64,000 nt of DNA from Pictodentalium vernedei (Eukaryota > Mollusca > Scaphopoda > Dentaliida > Dentaliidae), in assembly GCA_031216915.1 (NCBI GenBank), contig CM062293.1, positions 150,544,285-150,608,284 of the forward strand, in the 5' to 3' direction. Shown here piece after piece: positions 55,734 to 64,000 of this stretch; position 1 is the first letter of the stretch; every line of letters starts with the position of its first letter. The notes under the pieces were generated by a model that made no database searches, was not told the DNA's origin, and was given only the letters and a program-made list of their open reading frames with translations. Position numbers and translations under genes: made by a program.

Positions 55734-55890
55734 TCTGCAAATTGAATTTGCGTTTTGACAAGTAATTTTTTTTTAGTTGAATTTTCATGAATTTTTCAGC
55801 TAATCTAGTGGTGGCTGCTGGCATCCACTCCAAAAAGTTTGTTCGCAATAATCTAGATTCTTTGGAGCATTCAAAAATAAAATTTCATTA
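55734..55890. repeat. Family M repeat, hairpin arm lost
   Basis: TCTGCAAATTG, TTTTCATGAATTTTTCAGCT and AATCTAGTGGTGGCTGCTGG match 63330-63410, but the inverted second arm is missing. Confidence 0.6.
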
Positions 55891-56228
55891 ACCCTTTACT
55901 TTTTAGGTATGACGGGCAGCTTAAGTCGACAATGTGGCACACTGAGGTAGGCAACAATATTTGCCATTTCAGACGACTGTGTGTGTTAGTCTCCAAGTGC
56001 AATTAATCCAACATGTATGTGTTCCTATGTTTCGCATACTGTTTCTATTCTATATCCTTGACCAACTATAAGACATTCATTCAAATAATTTTGGTCGCAT
56101 TGTGATTATTTTGAGTGCAGAAGTACAGAAATACCAAACAGTTACCCCTAAAATTCATATAAATCCACAGCACTTACATAAAGCATTATCAGTGATAACC
56201 GGCGATTCAGTCACAATTCCCAAGCCTG

Positions 56229-56373
56229 TTAACCCTTTGCCCAATGCAGACGATATCAAAATTTATTATTATAAATATCATTTTTTTAATTTTTTGAAAA
56301 ATAATATTTTTTCAACTGCTGAATTTGCGTATTACGCTGGCGGATGCGGGCGATTCGTTGGGTAAAGGGTTAA
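56229..56373. mobile_element. Family A subfamily 2 MITE lacking its hairpin
   Basis: TTAACCCTTTGCCCAATGC at the left and GATTCGTTGGGTAAAGGGTTAA-type right end (TTAA 56229-56232 and 56370-56373). Outer sequence matches copies at 44697 and 48622, but the whole central palindrome is absent: TTTTTGAAAAATAATATTTT runs straight across. Confidence 0.85.
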
Positions 56374-57371
56374 TGACAGTGAAATAGAATCAGAACCTTA
56401 TGGTGATACTTTTTTCATACAATGAAGATGATAGTGATGGCGATGTAACTCAGATTATGATTCTGGCCACCGTCAATTGTCACGCCCACTTTCAATTAGG
56501 CAGTTACCTCCATATCAATGTAAGAAGTGGTACTAAACTAAATTCCATTGGGTTTGTGGAGTTGCACCTTTGAATGGCTACATAATATATAAAAACTCAT
56601 TATCCGCTCTGAAAAAACTTTCAGTTAGATCCCTAGAATGGTTTTAAAATTATATAATCCTTCAGTCTAAATTTTGGTAAATTTCCTAATAGATATTACA
56701 TGCTGAGAATACTGTTTCCTCAGCATATGATATTCTGCACTGAAACAGTTAAAGCATCAGATTTATTTTTACGGGCAGTTACCTTACATTTATATACATG
56801 TATGCAGCTGTAGATGACTTAACAGTGTTTCTACATCATTGTTGGTTGTCGGTAAGATAAAGTCTACGGGTAGCACTCTCAAGAAAATGCACCTAGAGAA
56901 ACTTTTTCAATGCAATGTATAAAAATGGAAGTTTGTGGTTCTGTGGTGACTTAAGAGTTAAAACAGCAAAATCAAAGGCTATATTTTTCTTATACCAGTA
57001 CACAAAACATATACAGTAGTGTTCAACCGATGATCGGAACTGGCCACCACAATCTGCTGGTTGTGGGCAATCAGATGCCAATGGCCGCAGCTCCTGGAAC
57101 ATCGGTTCAGCCGATTGTTGCCAAGCTTTTTGAGATGATTCATTCACCGCATTTTATTATCTTCTGCAATTGTTCAATTGTTAATGTAAAATGATGTCAA
57201 TGATACCCTTCAATAAGGTTGAGAAACAACCACAATGTGTATTCTTAATCTCTCTAGACGCCCCTTTACGAGACATACAAGTTAAACGACATGTAAAGCT
57301 TACAATTGAGTGTACTTGTGGAAATCGCTAGTTCATACCGGAAAAGTGACGGTTACACTCCATTGACTCAC
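56374..57371. other. No gene seen
   Basis: AT-rich. The minus-strand open frame 56893-57147 is unrecognised. Confidence 0.45.
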
Positions 57372-57469
57372 GTTGCAGTAAAATTACCAGTTGCACTTGG
57401 GCAGTAAATGTGGCTCTGAGAGCCACGTTTACCGCCCAAGTGAGCGCGACTGGTAATTTTATTGCAACT
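57372..57469. repeat. Long palindrome
   Basis: TTGCAGTAAAATTACCAGTT ... CTGAGAGCCAC ... ACTGGTAATTTTATTGCAA; arms about 48 bp with a few mismatches and no loop. Confidence 0.85.
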
Positions 57470-57725
57470 CCAGACAACAAAGTTTAACAATGAAAAATGT
57501 TCCGTTTAATGAAGTTCTTTCGATCCTCAACTTGTCTAGTAGTGCAAGGTATTACAATTGGAATCGGCATCGGAATCGGAATCGGCAGATTGTGAGCTCT
57601 AATCAGTCAGCGACCATTTTTGGTAAATGGTTGAGCACTAGTAAACAGATGGCCATTGATTAGGGTTCAAGTTTGGAGGAGTACTACTACATGTAGTTGT
57701 TGTTACTTTCTGAATGTTATTTAAT

Positions 57726-58093
57726 GATCGGGAGTGTGGTGGCTCAGTTGGTAGAGGTGCAGGCTGCAAGCCGAGAGGTCCTCGGTTCGAATCCCACCTG
57801 CGGCAACCATGTTGTGTCCTTAGGCAAGACACTTTATCTCCATTGCCTGCGTGGGGGCACGATGATACCCTGTACTAAGGCGTACTGCACGTCGATGGTA
57901 CGCATGTCTTCAACCAATCTAACCCTGCCTGTGCTGCAGTGCGGAGTTACGATGTTGGGGAGCTGGCAGCTGCTCGTCGTTGCTCGGTGGTTCTCTCCAG
58001 GTACTCTGGCTTCCTCCACCCATAAAACTGTCACGGTCATGATTAGCCATTGTGCATAAATATGTGACCTTAAACATCAATAAATAAATATAA
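57726..58093 (+). mobile_element. tRNA-headed SINE (tRNA-Cys-like), full length
   Basis: The head (57726-57806) has an A box TGGCTCAGTTGGTAGAGG and a B box GGTTCGAATCCC. The anticodon arm GGCTGCAAGCC presents GCA (Cys). The conserved phrase TGTGTCCTTAGGCAAGACAC follows, then the body GGCGTACTGCACGTCGATGG, CAGCTGCTCGTCGTTGCTCG, CTCTGGCTTCCTCCACCC, and a tail ending ATCAATAAATAAAT. The CTCCGG/CTGGCTTCCTCC domain is reminiscent of the conserved central domain of metazoan SINEs. Transcribed by pol III in principle; needs a LINE for mobilisation. Confidence 0.92.
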
Positions 58094-58379
58094 TATATAT
58101 TAAATGATCTTACTTTACTGCTTTTAAAGTATGAGAGTAATTGTTTGGAAAAAGTGTCAGATCCTGTGACAAAATGTCATTGAAATGCCTTGTTTTTTCC
58201 AGACCTTCATTTTTGGAAACCTTCCCCATGGGAACCCCCAGGAAGTAAGACAATGCTTATTTACTGTGGTAAACAAGTTCTGTTTTACTGGTAAAAAAGG
58301 ACCTGGTAACCAATGCCTGGGGTGGAAGTTCTCTAAAATGGGCAACATGTGTATAAACGATTGCCTAGCTTGACTTTAT

Positions 58380-58450
58380 ACCCATGTTGTGGTCCCACTT
58401 ATCCATTGCATACAAATATGTGATCTTCCACATCAGTAAATAAATAAATT
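58380..58450 (+). mobile_element. SINE 3' tail fragment
   Basis: AAATATGTGATCTTCCACAT and AGTAAATAAATAAAT match the tail of the SINE just upstream. Confidence 0.6.
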
Positions 58451-58533
58451 TTGGAAACCAACATGTGCTCCTTGTAAAACAAACATATCTTGAACCTGGC
58501 TTGTGTATGCTTTTTTGATGATAATTTTTGTAG

Positions 58534-58633
58534 GATACGGTACCATATTACAAAGTATATGTACAGTACAGACGCCATGGACTGGCTGTAATCCATGTGT
58601 GTGGGCAGTGATGTCTATGCATGTGTTTACCAG
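58534..58633 (+). CDS. Candidate internal exon of an unrecognised host gene
   Basis: A 100-bp block between an acceptor (ATAATTTTTGTAG, ending 58533) and a good donor (CAG|GTAATA at 58634). Only one frame is open: after two bases it reads YGTILQSICTVQTPWTGCNP, then CVWAVMSMHVFT, leaving two bases (phase 1 in, phase 2 out). It has a WTGCNPC motif (CxxC) followed by a hydrophobic stretch, as in a membrane or redox-type protein. I cannot name a family. It lies 69 bp upstream of the hAT element, which is intronic if the gene is real. It may belong with the exon at 48300-48365. Confidence 0.5.
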
Positions 58634-58702
58634 GTAATAAAAATCATCATCTGCAAAATTTGAATTAATGAAGCACCGGGTTGTACCCAGTGTTCCATTA
58701 AT

Positions 58703-59560
58703 TAGTGTTTAAATGATTACCTATTTTTCAAAGTCGACTAGTCGATGGGAGTAATCAATTCAAAATCGACTAGTCGGCTTTTCTGTTGAAACATAATTGT
58801 CTCAGTAAATTAGGTGATAAGAGACTGTTACATGTAAGTTGATAACCCTTTCGTTTAACTGGTAGAGTGCTAAATTACTTTTCAATGGTCATTTGAAACA
58901 TGAGTATTTTTTTTCAAAGATACAACACTACCAGCAAAAGGAGCCTTAGTTTAGGAGGATACAGCTCATAAATAATTGTTTTGTTGAAATTTATTGGAGA
59001 GTGCCAGTTGGCACTCTCCAATAAATTGTAACAAAATAATTTTATATTAATATTTTTCTTCCACTGCTGAGCCAACAACAAATTAGTGGCATTCAGTAAA
59101 AAAATTAGGATACATGGGAAGTGCGTGCCTCCTAGTTCTCTGTCCGTACAGTGGAAAAAAGTACCCAATGATGTTAAAACAGAAGTTTCGTGAATTTGTA
59201 AAATGTTTGAAGTGTGGCGCCATTCGCCCGGTGCAATTAATTAAAAACTCCCGTGTCAAATTTTGTGACGGGCAGTTTCCTCACCTTCATATCCGGTCTT
59301 CGCCAGCTCGCACCCAAACCAGTACAGTAATATCATAGAATATGGACTCCAATGATTGCATTGATATCCACTTCTCAATACAATTTAATATAGGTCCACC
59401 ATGAAGCAGAAACATCTGATGTTTGTAATCATTAACCCCCACTATTGGCATTTTATGTCTTCATCTTTGAGTTTCCCGACTTGTCGACTGGCAGATTTCA
59501 GAGTCAATTTTTCCAAAAATCGAATCGACTTCGACTAGTCGACTAATCGTTTCAACACTA
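58703..59560. mobile_element. Non-autonomous hAT element with perfect 8-bp TSD
   Basis: CCATTAAT occurs at 58695-58702 and 59561-59568. Ends are TAGTGTTTAAATGATTA and the inverted TAATCGTTTCAACACTA, with subterminal GTCGACTAGTCGA-type repeats on both sides, typical of hAT. The interior (858 bp) has a 74-codon open frame with Cys pairs (59114-59338, CLKCG) that could be a remnant zinc finger, but nothing catalytic. A family E hairpin MITE is nested inside. Confidence 0.88.
58848..59035. mobile_element. Hairpin MITE, family E, copy 2 (nested in hAT)
   Basis: TTAACTGGTAGAGTGCTAAA at the left, hairpin TTTATTGGAGAGTGCCAGTT / GGCACTCTCCAATAAA near the right. Same terminal and hairpin motifs as 17993-18118, reversed. 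Confidence 0.7.
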
Positions 59561-59568
59561 CCATTAAT

Positions 59569-59890
59569 TAAATTTTTTATGATTATTTCTATAAATAGTG
59601 TTTGGAATCTAATATTAATGCGTCCGTGTAAATATTGCCCACCCGTGGAAACTGACCAGGCCAGGGCAGCCATACTGTATAGTTGGCCTTTTTAAAGAAT
59701 AAAAGATTGATAATACATACTGATTTGTGTTGTTTTTATTTAAATCCACTTCCCATGTTTTCACATGTACAGCCCTGACTGACAAGAGGAAGAGTATTCA
59801 CCGACATGTAAATATTCTGTTGTGTCTGAGAACATGTTTATTCAGGATCTTGGGAAATCCCAGATGCAAATGATAACAAATTATATGATT
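59569..59890. other. No gene seen
   Basis: Unassigned AT-rich sequence after the hAT element. Confidence 0.45.
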
Positions 59891-60129
59891 TCAACCCTTT
59901 TCCCAACTTAACAACCAAAACCGGCCTTCACTTTTATCACCATTCAGTTTTCATTATTTTTTTCATTTTTTATCTCAAAAGCATAGCTTATAACCCCTCA
60001 TTGGAATGAGCCCATTGAGGGGTCACAAGCTATGTTTTTGATGCAAAAAATAAAAAGAAATAAATGTATTCAAGAATTTTGTTTCCAGTGTCATCTGCCG
60101 TGGGTGTTTACAGTTAGGTAAAGGGTTAA
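59891..60129. mobile_element. Family A subfamily 1 MITE
   Basis: TCAACCCTTTTCCCAAC (TTAA decayed to TCAA) and inverted GTTAGGTAAAGGGTTAA. Hairpin TTATAACCCCTCATTGGAAT with a shortened dyad. Confidence 0.78.
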
Positions 60130-60333
60130 ATATAATTTTTTCATATTTTTCCCAAAATTTCAACAAAACCATATCTTGTGTCCTCTCGTTTGACCAAACT
60201 TGTTCCAATTAGGGGTCACATAATGCGGTTTTGTGGAAATATTTTTAAAAAAAATGAAATTCCTGCTGGAGAAGTTGTATAATAAGTGGGCAGATGTGGC
60301 CGATTTGTAAGGTAAAGGGTGAAAAATAGCAAG
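60130..60333. mobile_element. Family A subfamily 2 MITE, degenerate and adjacent to the previous copy
   Basis: TTTCAACAAAACCATATC and AGGGGTCACATAATGCGGTT arms with a disrupted centre. It ends GGTAAAGGGTG. The left TIR is missing because it abuts the previous element. Confidence 0.65.
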
Positions 60334-60401
60334 GAAATTTTTAAAATCTAAAACTAATCCCCTAAACAGGACACAATCCCCAATAACATGAATATAAAAA
60401 G

Positions 60402-60650
60402 CAACATGAACAAGCCTGTCATTTGCAGAATGAGGTTCCCAAAGTGTGAATTTGCTGATGTTATCCCATACAGTGGCTTAGAATTCCCCAATTTATCCTC
60501 TAGGTACCTCTTTCTGTTTAGGCCTTAGACATTGATTCAGATTGAGGTTCTCAGAGGATACATTTAGTAATGCTACCCTATTGTGCAGGGTAGCATCACC
60601 AAATTCCCCCTCTGGGGACCTCATCCTACAGATGACAGTCTGCTTATTAC
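60402..60650. mobile_element. MITE family D, copy 5
   Basis: GCCTGTCATTTGCAGAATGA to inverted ACAGATGACAGTCTGCTTAT; central GCTACCCTATTGTGCAGGGT hairpin. Confidence 0.78.
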
Positions 60651-61027
60651 CAAGCTTGCACATGAATAAGGAAGGGTATGGCCAAACTTAAACTAATCGA
60701 ATTGGCAGTTTTTTTTTCATCTCGCATTTCCGATTAAGTAACTACATGTACAGTATAGCATAACCTGTTAGTAACATGCAAGTTGCAGGCCAAATGCAAG
60801 CAATATTTCCACTTTAATGCCATAATGGAGATTGTGTGGTCTTGAAATTTTATCATCCAATTAATAATAAACAGGCCTAAAAAAGTGAAATATCTGTTCC
60901 TCAGGCCCTCTCGCATGGTACTTTTGGCTGCTGCATTCTCTATTTTTTTTATAACCAGTGCAAACTTAAAAAACTAAAAATGAAATGTTTTATGTCTGAT
61001 ATTTTTCCCAAGTTAATAAAATTAATA
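60651..61027. other. No gene seen
   Basis: AT-rich sequence with no recognisable exon, RNA or repeat. Confidence 0.45.
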
Positions 61028-61092
61028 AATTTGCTCCTTGAGTACAAGAAAGCTTTGCAATGCTTTAGCATTGCAAAGCATTCTTGCACTTA
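61028..61092. repeat. Short palindrome
   Basis: CAAGAAAGCTTTGCAATGCT / AGCATTGCAAAGCATTCTTG; arms about 25 bp. Confidence 0.85.
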
Positions 61093-61242
61093 AGGGACGA
61101 AATACACCACCACCCATGCTATTCTGTAGATTATGAGGCCTAAAACAAGACAAACCCAGTATATGAACTTGCAATTTAAAAAAAAAATAGCCTGAGAAAC
61201 AGAGGAGCTACTTTGTGGGGCCTTACTTGTTTGATTTTATTT

Positions 61243-61330
61243 CAGCCTTGACATCAGATCTCAGTAACATTCGCAGCCTTGACCTTCAGTCTCAGGCTGA
61301 TAATGTGATATCAAGGCTGATATAAAATTA
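61243..61330. repeat. Inverted-arm repeat mimicking an exon
   Basis: TTTTATTTCAGCCTTGACAT on the left pairs with ATATCAAGGCTGATATAAAA on the right. The left arm resembles a splice acceptor only by coincidence. Confidence 0.65.
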
Positions 61331-62199
61331 AACAATAACCTCTTAGTATTGCAGAGAGGAAAGCAGACAAGGCATTTCAACCAGATTATGACTCAGTCCG
61401 AATCTTCTGTCTGCTTTTGTGTTCACAAGACTGTAGGTACTTCCACATACCTGTGCATTTTATTTTAACTTGAGAGTGTGTTTGAAAGACTCAGAAAGTA
61501 CTTGCATTTGATTTCCAAAACTGAGTAGGAATGCTGTTTGCCTCAGCTGGCAAAATGCTGTTCTGTGACAAGATGTTGGAAAGGGCTCACTGTGATCTCC
61601 AACAGTATGTCTCAAAACATTATATCACCAGCATATTTTATAAAACTTAAAGGTGTAATTGTGTGTCCCAGTACAAGTTTAGGGTTAAAACTCTATTAGT
61701 ATTTTTTAATAGTGTGCAGGCAATACATCATTTGTCCCAGTAAAATGTAATTGAGAATATGTGACATTTTGTTCTGAATCAATAATCTACTGCTCATGCA
61801 TAAATAATGTACATGGAAAATCAACAGTCTGTGAGAAAGTGTTTTATCCGAGTATGGTTAAAAAGTAGGAAAACATTGCTGTTATAGGTTACATGTAACT
61901 GTGAGTATTGTAATGGCTGACCAAAACAGACATCCATCAAGTATTCAGGAAATTTGCTTTATATCATTACTTTTTGCAGGAAGTACCAGCATAACTTTAT
62001 TTCTTTTTCATGGTGAGGGGTGAAGGGACTTAATACATTACCACTTTGAATAGAGTACACAGAGAGTAGAGTATAACATGTACTACCAAATGACATGGGC
62101 AGTGAAATTTCCACCCAGAAAGCAACAAGAAAGTTTTTTTTATCCTTTCCAACATTGTAAAATAACTAGTAGATGATACTTTCCCCAAAAATTATTGAA
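61331..62199. other. No gene seen
   Basis: AT-rich sequence with no recognisable structure. Confidence 0.45.
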
Positions 62200-62310
62200 T
62201 AACACAAAATGTTCTTTTTTACCTCAAAAATTAGCTCAAGACCCCTCATTGGAATGAGCTCATTCCATTGAGGGGTCATCAACTATCTTTTTGAGCCATT
62301 AATGGAATAA
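62200..62310. mobile_element. Family A subfamily 1 MITE, hairpin core only
   Basis: CAAGACCCCTCATTGGAATG and inverted CATTGAGGGGTCATCAACT; outer TIRs not recognisable. Confidence 0.65.
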
Positions 62311-63317
62311 AGTTATAAAATTTGAATGTCTATTTTTGAGAATATCACTGGGCACATATGGTCGTTTCGGTACATGATGGTAAATTGTAGGCCATAAAAA
62401 TAGGTGTGTCTCCTGTCACCTGCCAGAAAAAATAAAGTAGGTAGGAATTTGTTGGGGGGTTTTTTATTACTTTTTTTTACCACTTTCCAGCACAGATTCT
62501 TGTTCTGGGAAGGTTGTATGCCCCCTGTCCACAAAAATGCTGAATATTTCAATGCAAACAAATATAAACAAAGCGACATAGTTGTGAAAACATAAAATTA
62601 TGCTAAAAACCAACACAGGCAAGTGTTGAAATTTCTTTTCAAATGAGACCTCAGTAAAAAGCTTTTGGTTGGGCCCCCACACATAGGGTAGGTTGGCAAA
62701 CAGGAAGCACACCTATTTAAAGCAGATAGTGCTTCTTGAAGTCATGAGCTGAGAAGAAACACCCAAAATATTTTCCCTAAGTACTGGATTTGAATACATT
62801 TGTAAGATACACATTTATAAGATTTGTTGAACCAGTACATGTATGTATACAAACATCAGGAATAATGATTAAAATAATTTTATGCGAAGGTCCTTGAAAT
62901 TTGTTAAAAATTGGCCAGAAAAGTCATGAAGTTTTCTTAGCTCTTGAGTGTGTGAACTATCAACTTACAGTTTATTTTGATTGTTACTGCACATGAAGAA
63001 TTCTACTTCCTCATACTTGAGACCTGAAATATTTATTTACAAATTCAACATAAGTGGTATTGTAATTCACTGCAGGTTTAAAAATATGTTCTTTACTACC
63101 CTACATAATACACTTTGTATTTTGATACTCGAGTCAACTGCAGAATGCACAGTGATTCAGTTACATATACCACCCATGTGACTAGATGAAATAGAGTGTA
63201 CACTATCATTACCATAGCTTAATTAGCTTTGTCTTATAACTCCTTGCTTGCTACTGGTGGATATTCCTACCCAGAACAGATAATCTCTTGCCACTAAAAT
63301 AAGTAAAATTTAAGCAC
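62311..63317. other. No gene seen
   Basis: Overlapping short open frames near 62313-62712 on both strands are unrecognised; no splice context. Confidence 0.45.
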
Positions 63318-63476
63318 AGTTTTTTCTTCTGCAAATTGTATTGACTTTTTTATTAGCAGTTTTTTGATTCAAATTTTCATGAATTTTTCATCAAATCTAG
63401 TCCTGGCTGCTTTATAGTAGCCATGACTAGATTTGTTGGAAAATATTTTTAAAAAGACTAAGCGGGTTAAGAGTTA
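63318..63476. mobile_element. Hairpin MITE, family M, best copy
   Basis: Hairpin AAATCTAGTCCTGGCTGCTT / AGTAGCCATGACTAGATTT, flanked by TCTGCAAATTGTATTGACTT on the left and GGGTTAAGAGTTAC on the right. Confidence 0.68.
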
Positions 63477-63627
63477 CATTTATTGTGTAACTTATTCCCA
63501 CTGTGGTATGAGGTGGAGAACATTAATTATTCCTCCTACCACCAAAGGAGGTTTGGTGAGTATATAGTCAAGTTCTCCACCCATCCCTCCATCCATCTAA
63601 ACATTTTAAATTATAACTGGTGCATCG

Positions 63628-64000
63628 GTTGTCAAATTTTGATGTCCTTTGGTATGATGATAGACCAACATGAGGGAAATGATATCCAATAATCACTGGT
63701 TTTGTTCACATATTCAAAACAGAGTTATGGCCCTTGTAGGACTTAGAAAAAGAGTAAAATGACAGTTTTGCATTATAACTCTGTCATATGTTGTCAGATT
63801 TTGATGCCCTGTGGTATTACAATAGACCAGCATTGGGGAAATGATATAGTGAAATGAATGTTTGCATTAAAACTCTTGCACCAGTTGATGGATTTTGATG
63901 ACCCTTGGTATTCTGATGGACCAGCTTGGGGGATATGATATCTTCATATTGTTGGCTTCATCCATACATTCCTACCAGAGGTATGGCCCTTGTAGGACTT
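63628..64000 (+). repeat. Tandem repeat running off the window end
   Basis: GTTGTCAAATTTTGATGTCC at 63628, similar at 63790 and 63883 (spacing 162 and 93). Shares TATGGCCCTTGTAGGACTTA with itself and a related phrase with 18478-19003. The last unit is truncated by the window end. Confidence 0.8.

Noticed and set aside
55919-55958. 40-bp block between TTTACTTTTTAG and GTAGGC
   Set aside because: Possible exon, but two frames are open, it lies next to a TTAACCCTTTAC MITE-like end, and its phase fits neither candidate exon.
57726-57806. Apparent tRNA-Cys gene
   Set aside because: The acceptor arms do not pair properly and the sequence continues into a SINE body and A-rich tail.
58203-58290. 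Possible exon TFIFGNLPHGNPQEVRQC...
   Set aside because: It would keep phases consistent, but the donor is weak and the region is partly self-complementary. Kept only as a suggestion in the host-gene finding.
61244-61322. Exon-like frame after TTATTTCAG reading LTSDLSNIRSLDLQSQ
   Set aside because: The acceptor-like sequence is one arm of an inverted repeat ending at 61330, and there is no donor.

Overview
The window reads as repeat-dense, AT-rich nuclear DNA of a non-model animal, most likely a marine invertebrate (lophotrochozoan-like or basal deuterostome; I cannot decide which). The evidence is the mixture itself: Tc1/mariner, hAT and piggyBac-type DNA elements, two DIRS tyrosine-recombinase retrotransposons, LINE fragments, pol III-derived SINEs, and many palindromic MITEs and minisatellites. 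There is no bacterial-style gene organisation. No complete host gene is visible. Two short splice-bounded open exons (48300-48365 and 58534-58633, + strand) and one Kozak-started N-terminus (minus strand, 45275) are the only candidate host coding pieces.

Layout. 1-3060: palindromic repeats and minisatellites. 3061-6571: a Tc1/mariner element with matching terminal inverted repeats (TIRs), split by a 5'-truncated LINE and a GGTAC/GGTGC pentanucleotide array. 6597-6763: an antisense LINE fragment. 8181-9686: a second, intact-length but mutated Tc1 element. 9690-11480: another LINE C-terminal fragment, interrupted at an 8-bp target-site duplication (TSD) by a 1.1-kb DNA element carrying a Mutator-like exon. 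12181-14529: a nearly identical tandem duplication of a foldback element that has a perfect 9-bp TSD. 14750-21690: SINEs (one with a 5S-rRNA-derived head), a repeat rich in nuclear-receptor half-sites, and Tc1-type MITEs.

21688-28706 and 32789-39800 are two DIRS-like retrotransposons. Each has inverted terminal repeats (ITRs) and a full internal complementary region (ICR). The first keeps a 463-residue Gag ORF and a mutated RT/RNase H but has lost most of its tyrosine recombinase. The second has lost RT but keeps decayed recombinase. Minisatellites lie between them.

41000-64000: a MITE landscape. It includes five members of a TA-flanked Tc1-type palindromic family (two lie earlier), ten pieces of a TTAA-flanked piggyBac-type family with a strong central hairpin, two hAT elements with 8-bp TSDs (one nested in a piggyBac-type MITE), a 145-bp satellite with alternating unit types (51480-53450), and SINEs sharing one body but different heads and tails.

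The window is therefore best read as nested transposons whose insertion order can be reconstructed from TSDs, interrupted frames and local empty sites. Coordinates of repeats are by eye; identities were judged by reading, not computed.
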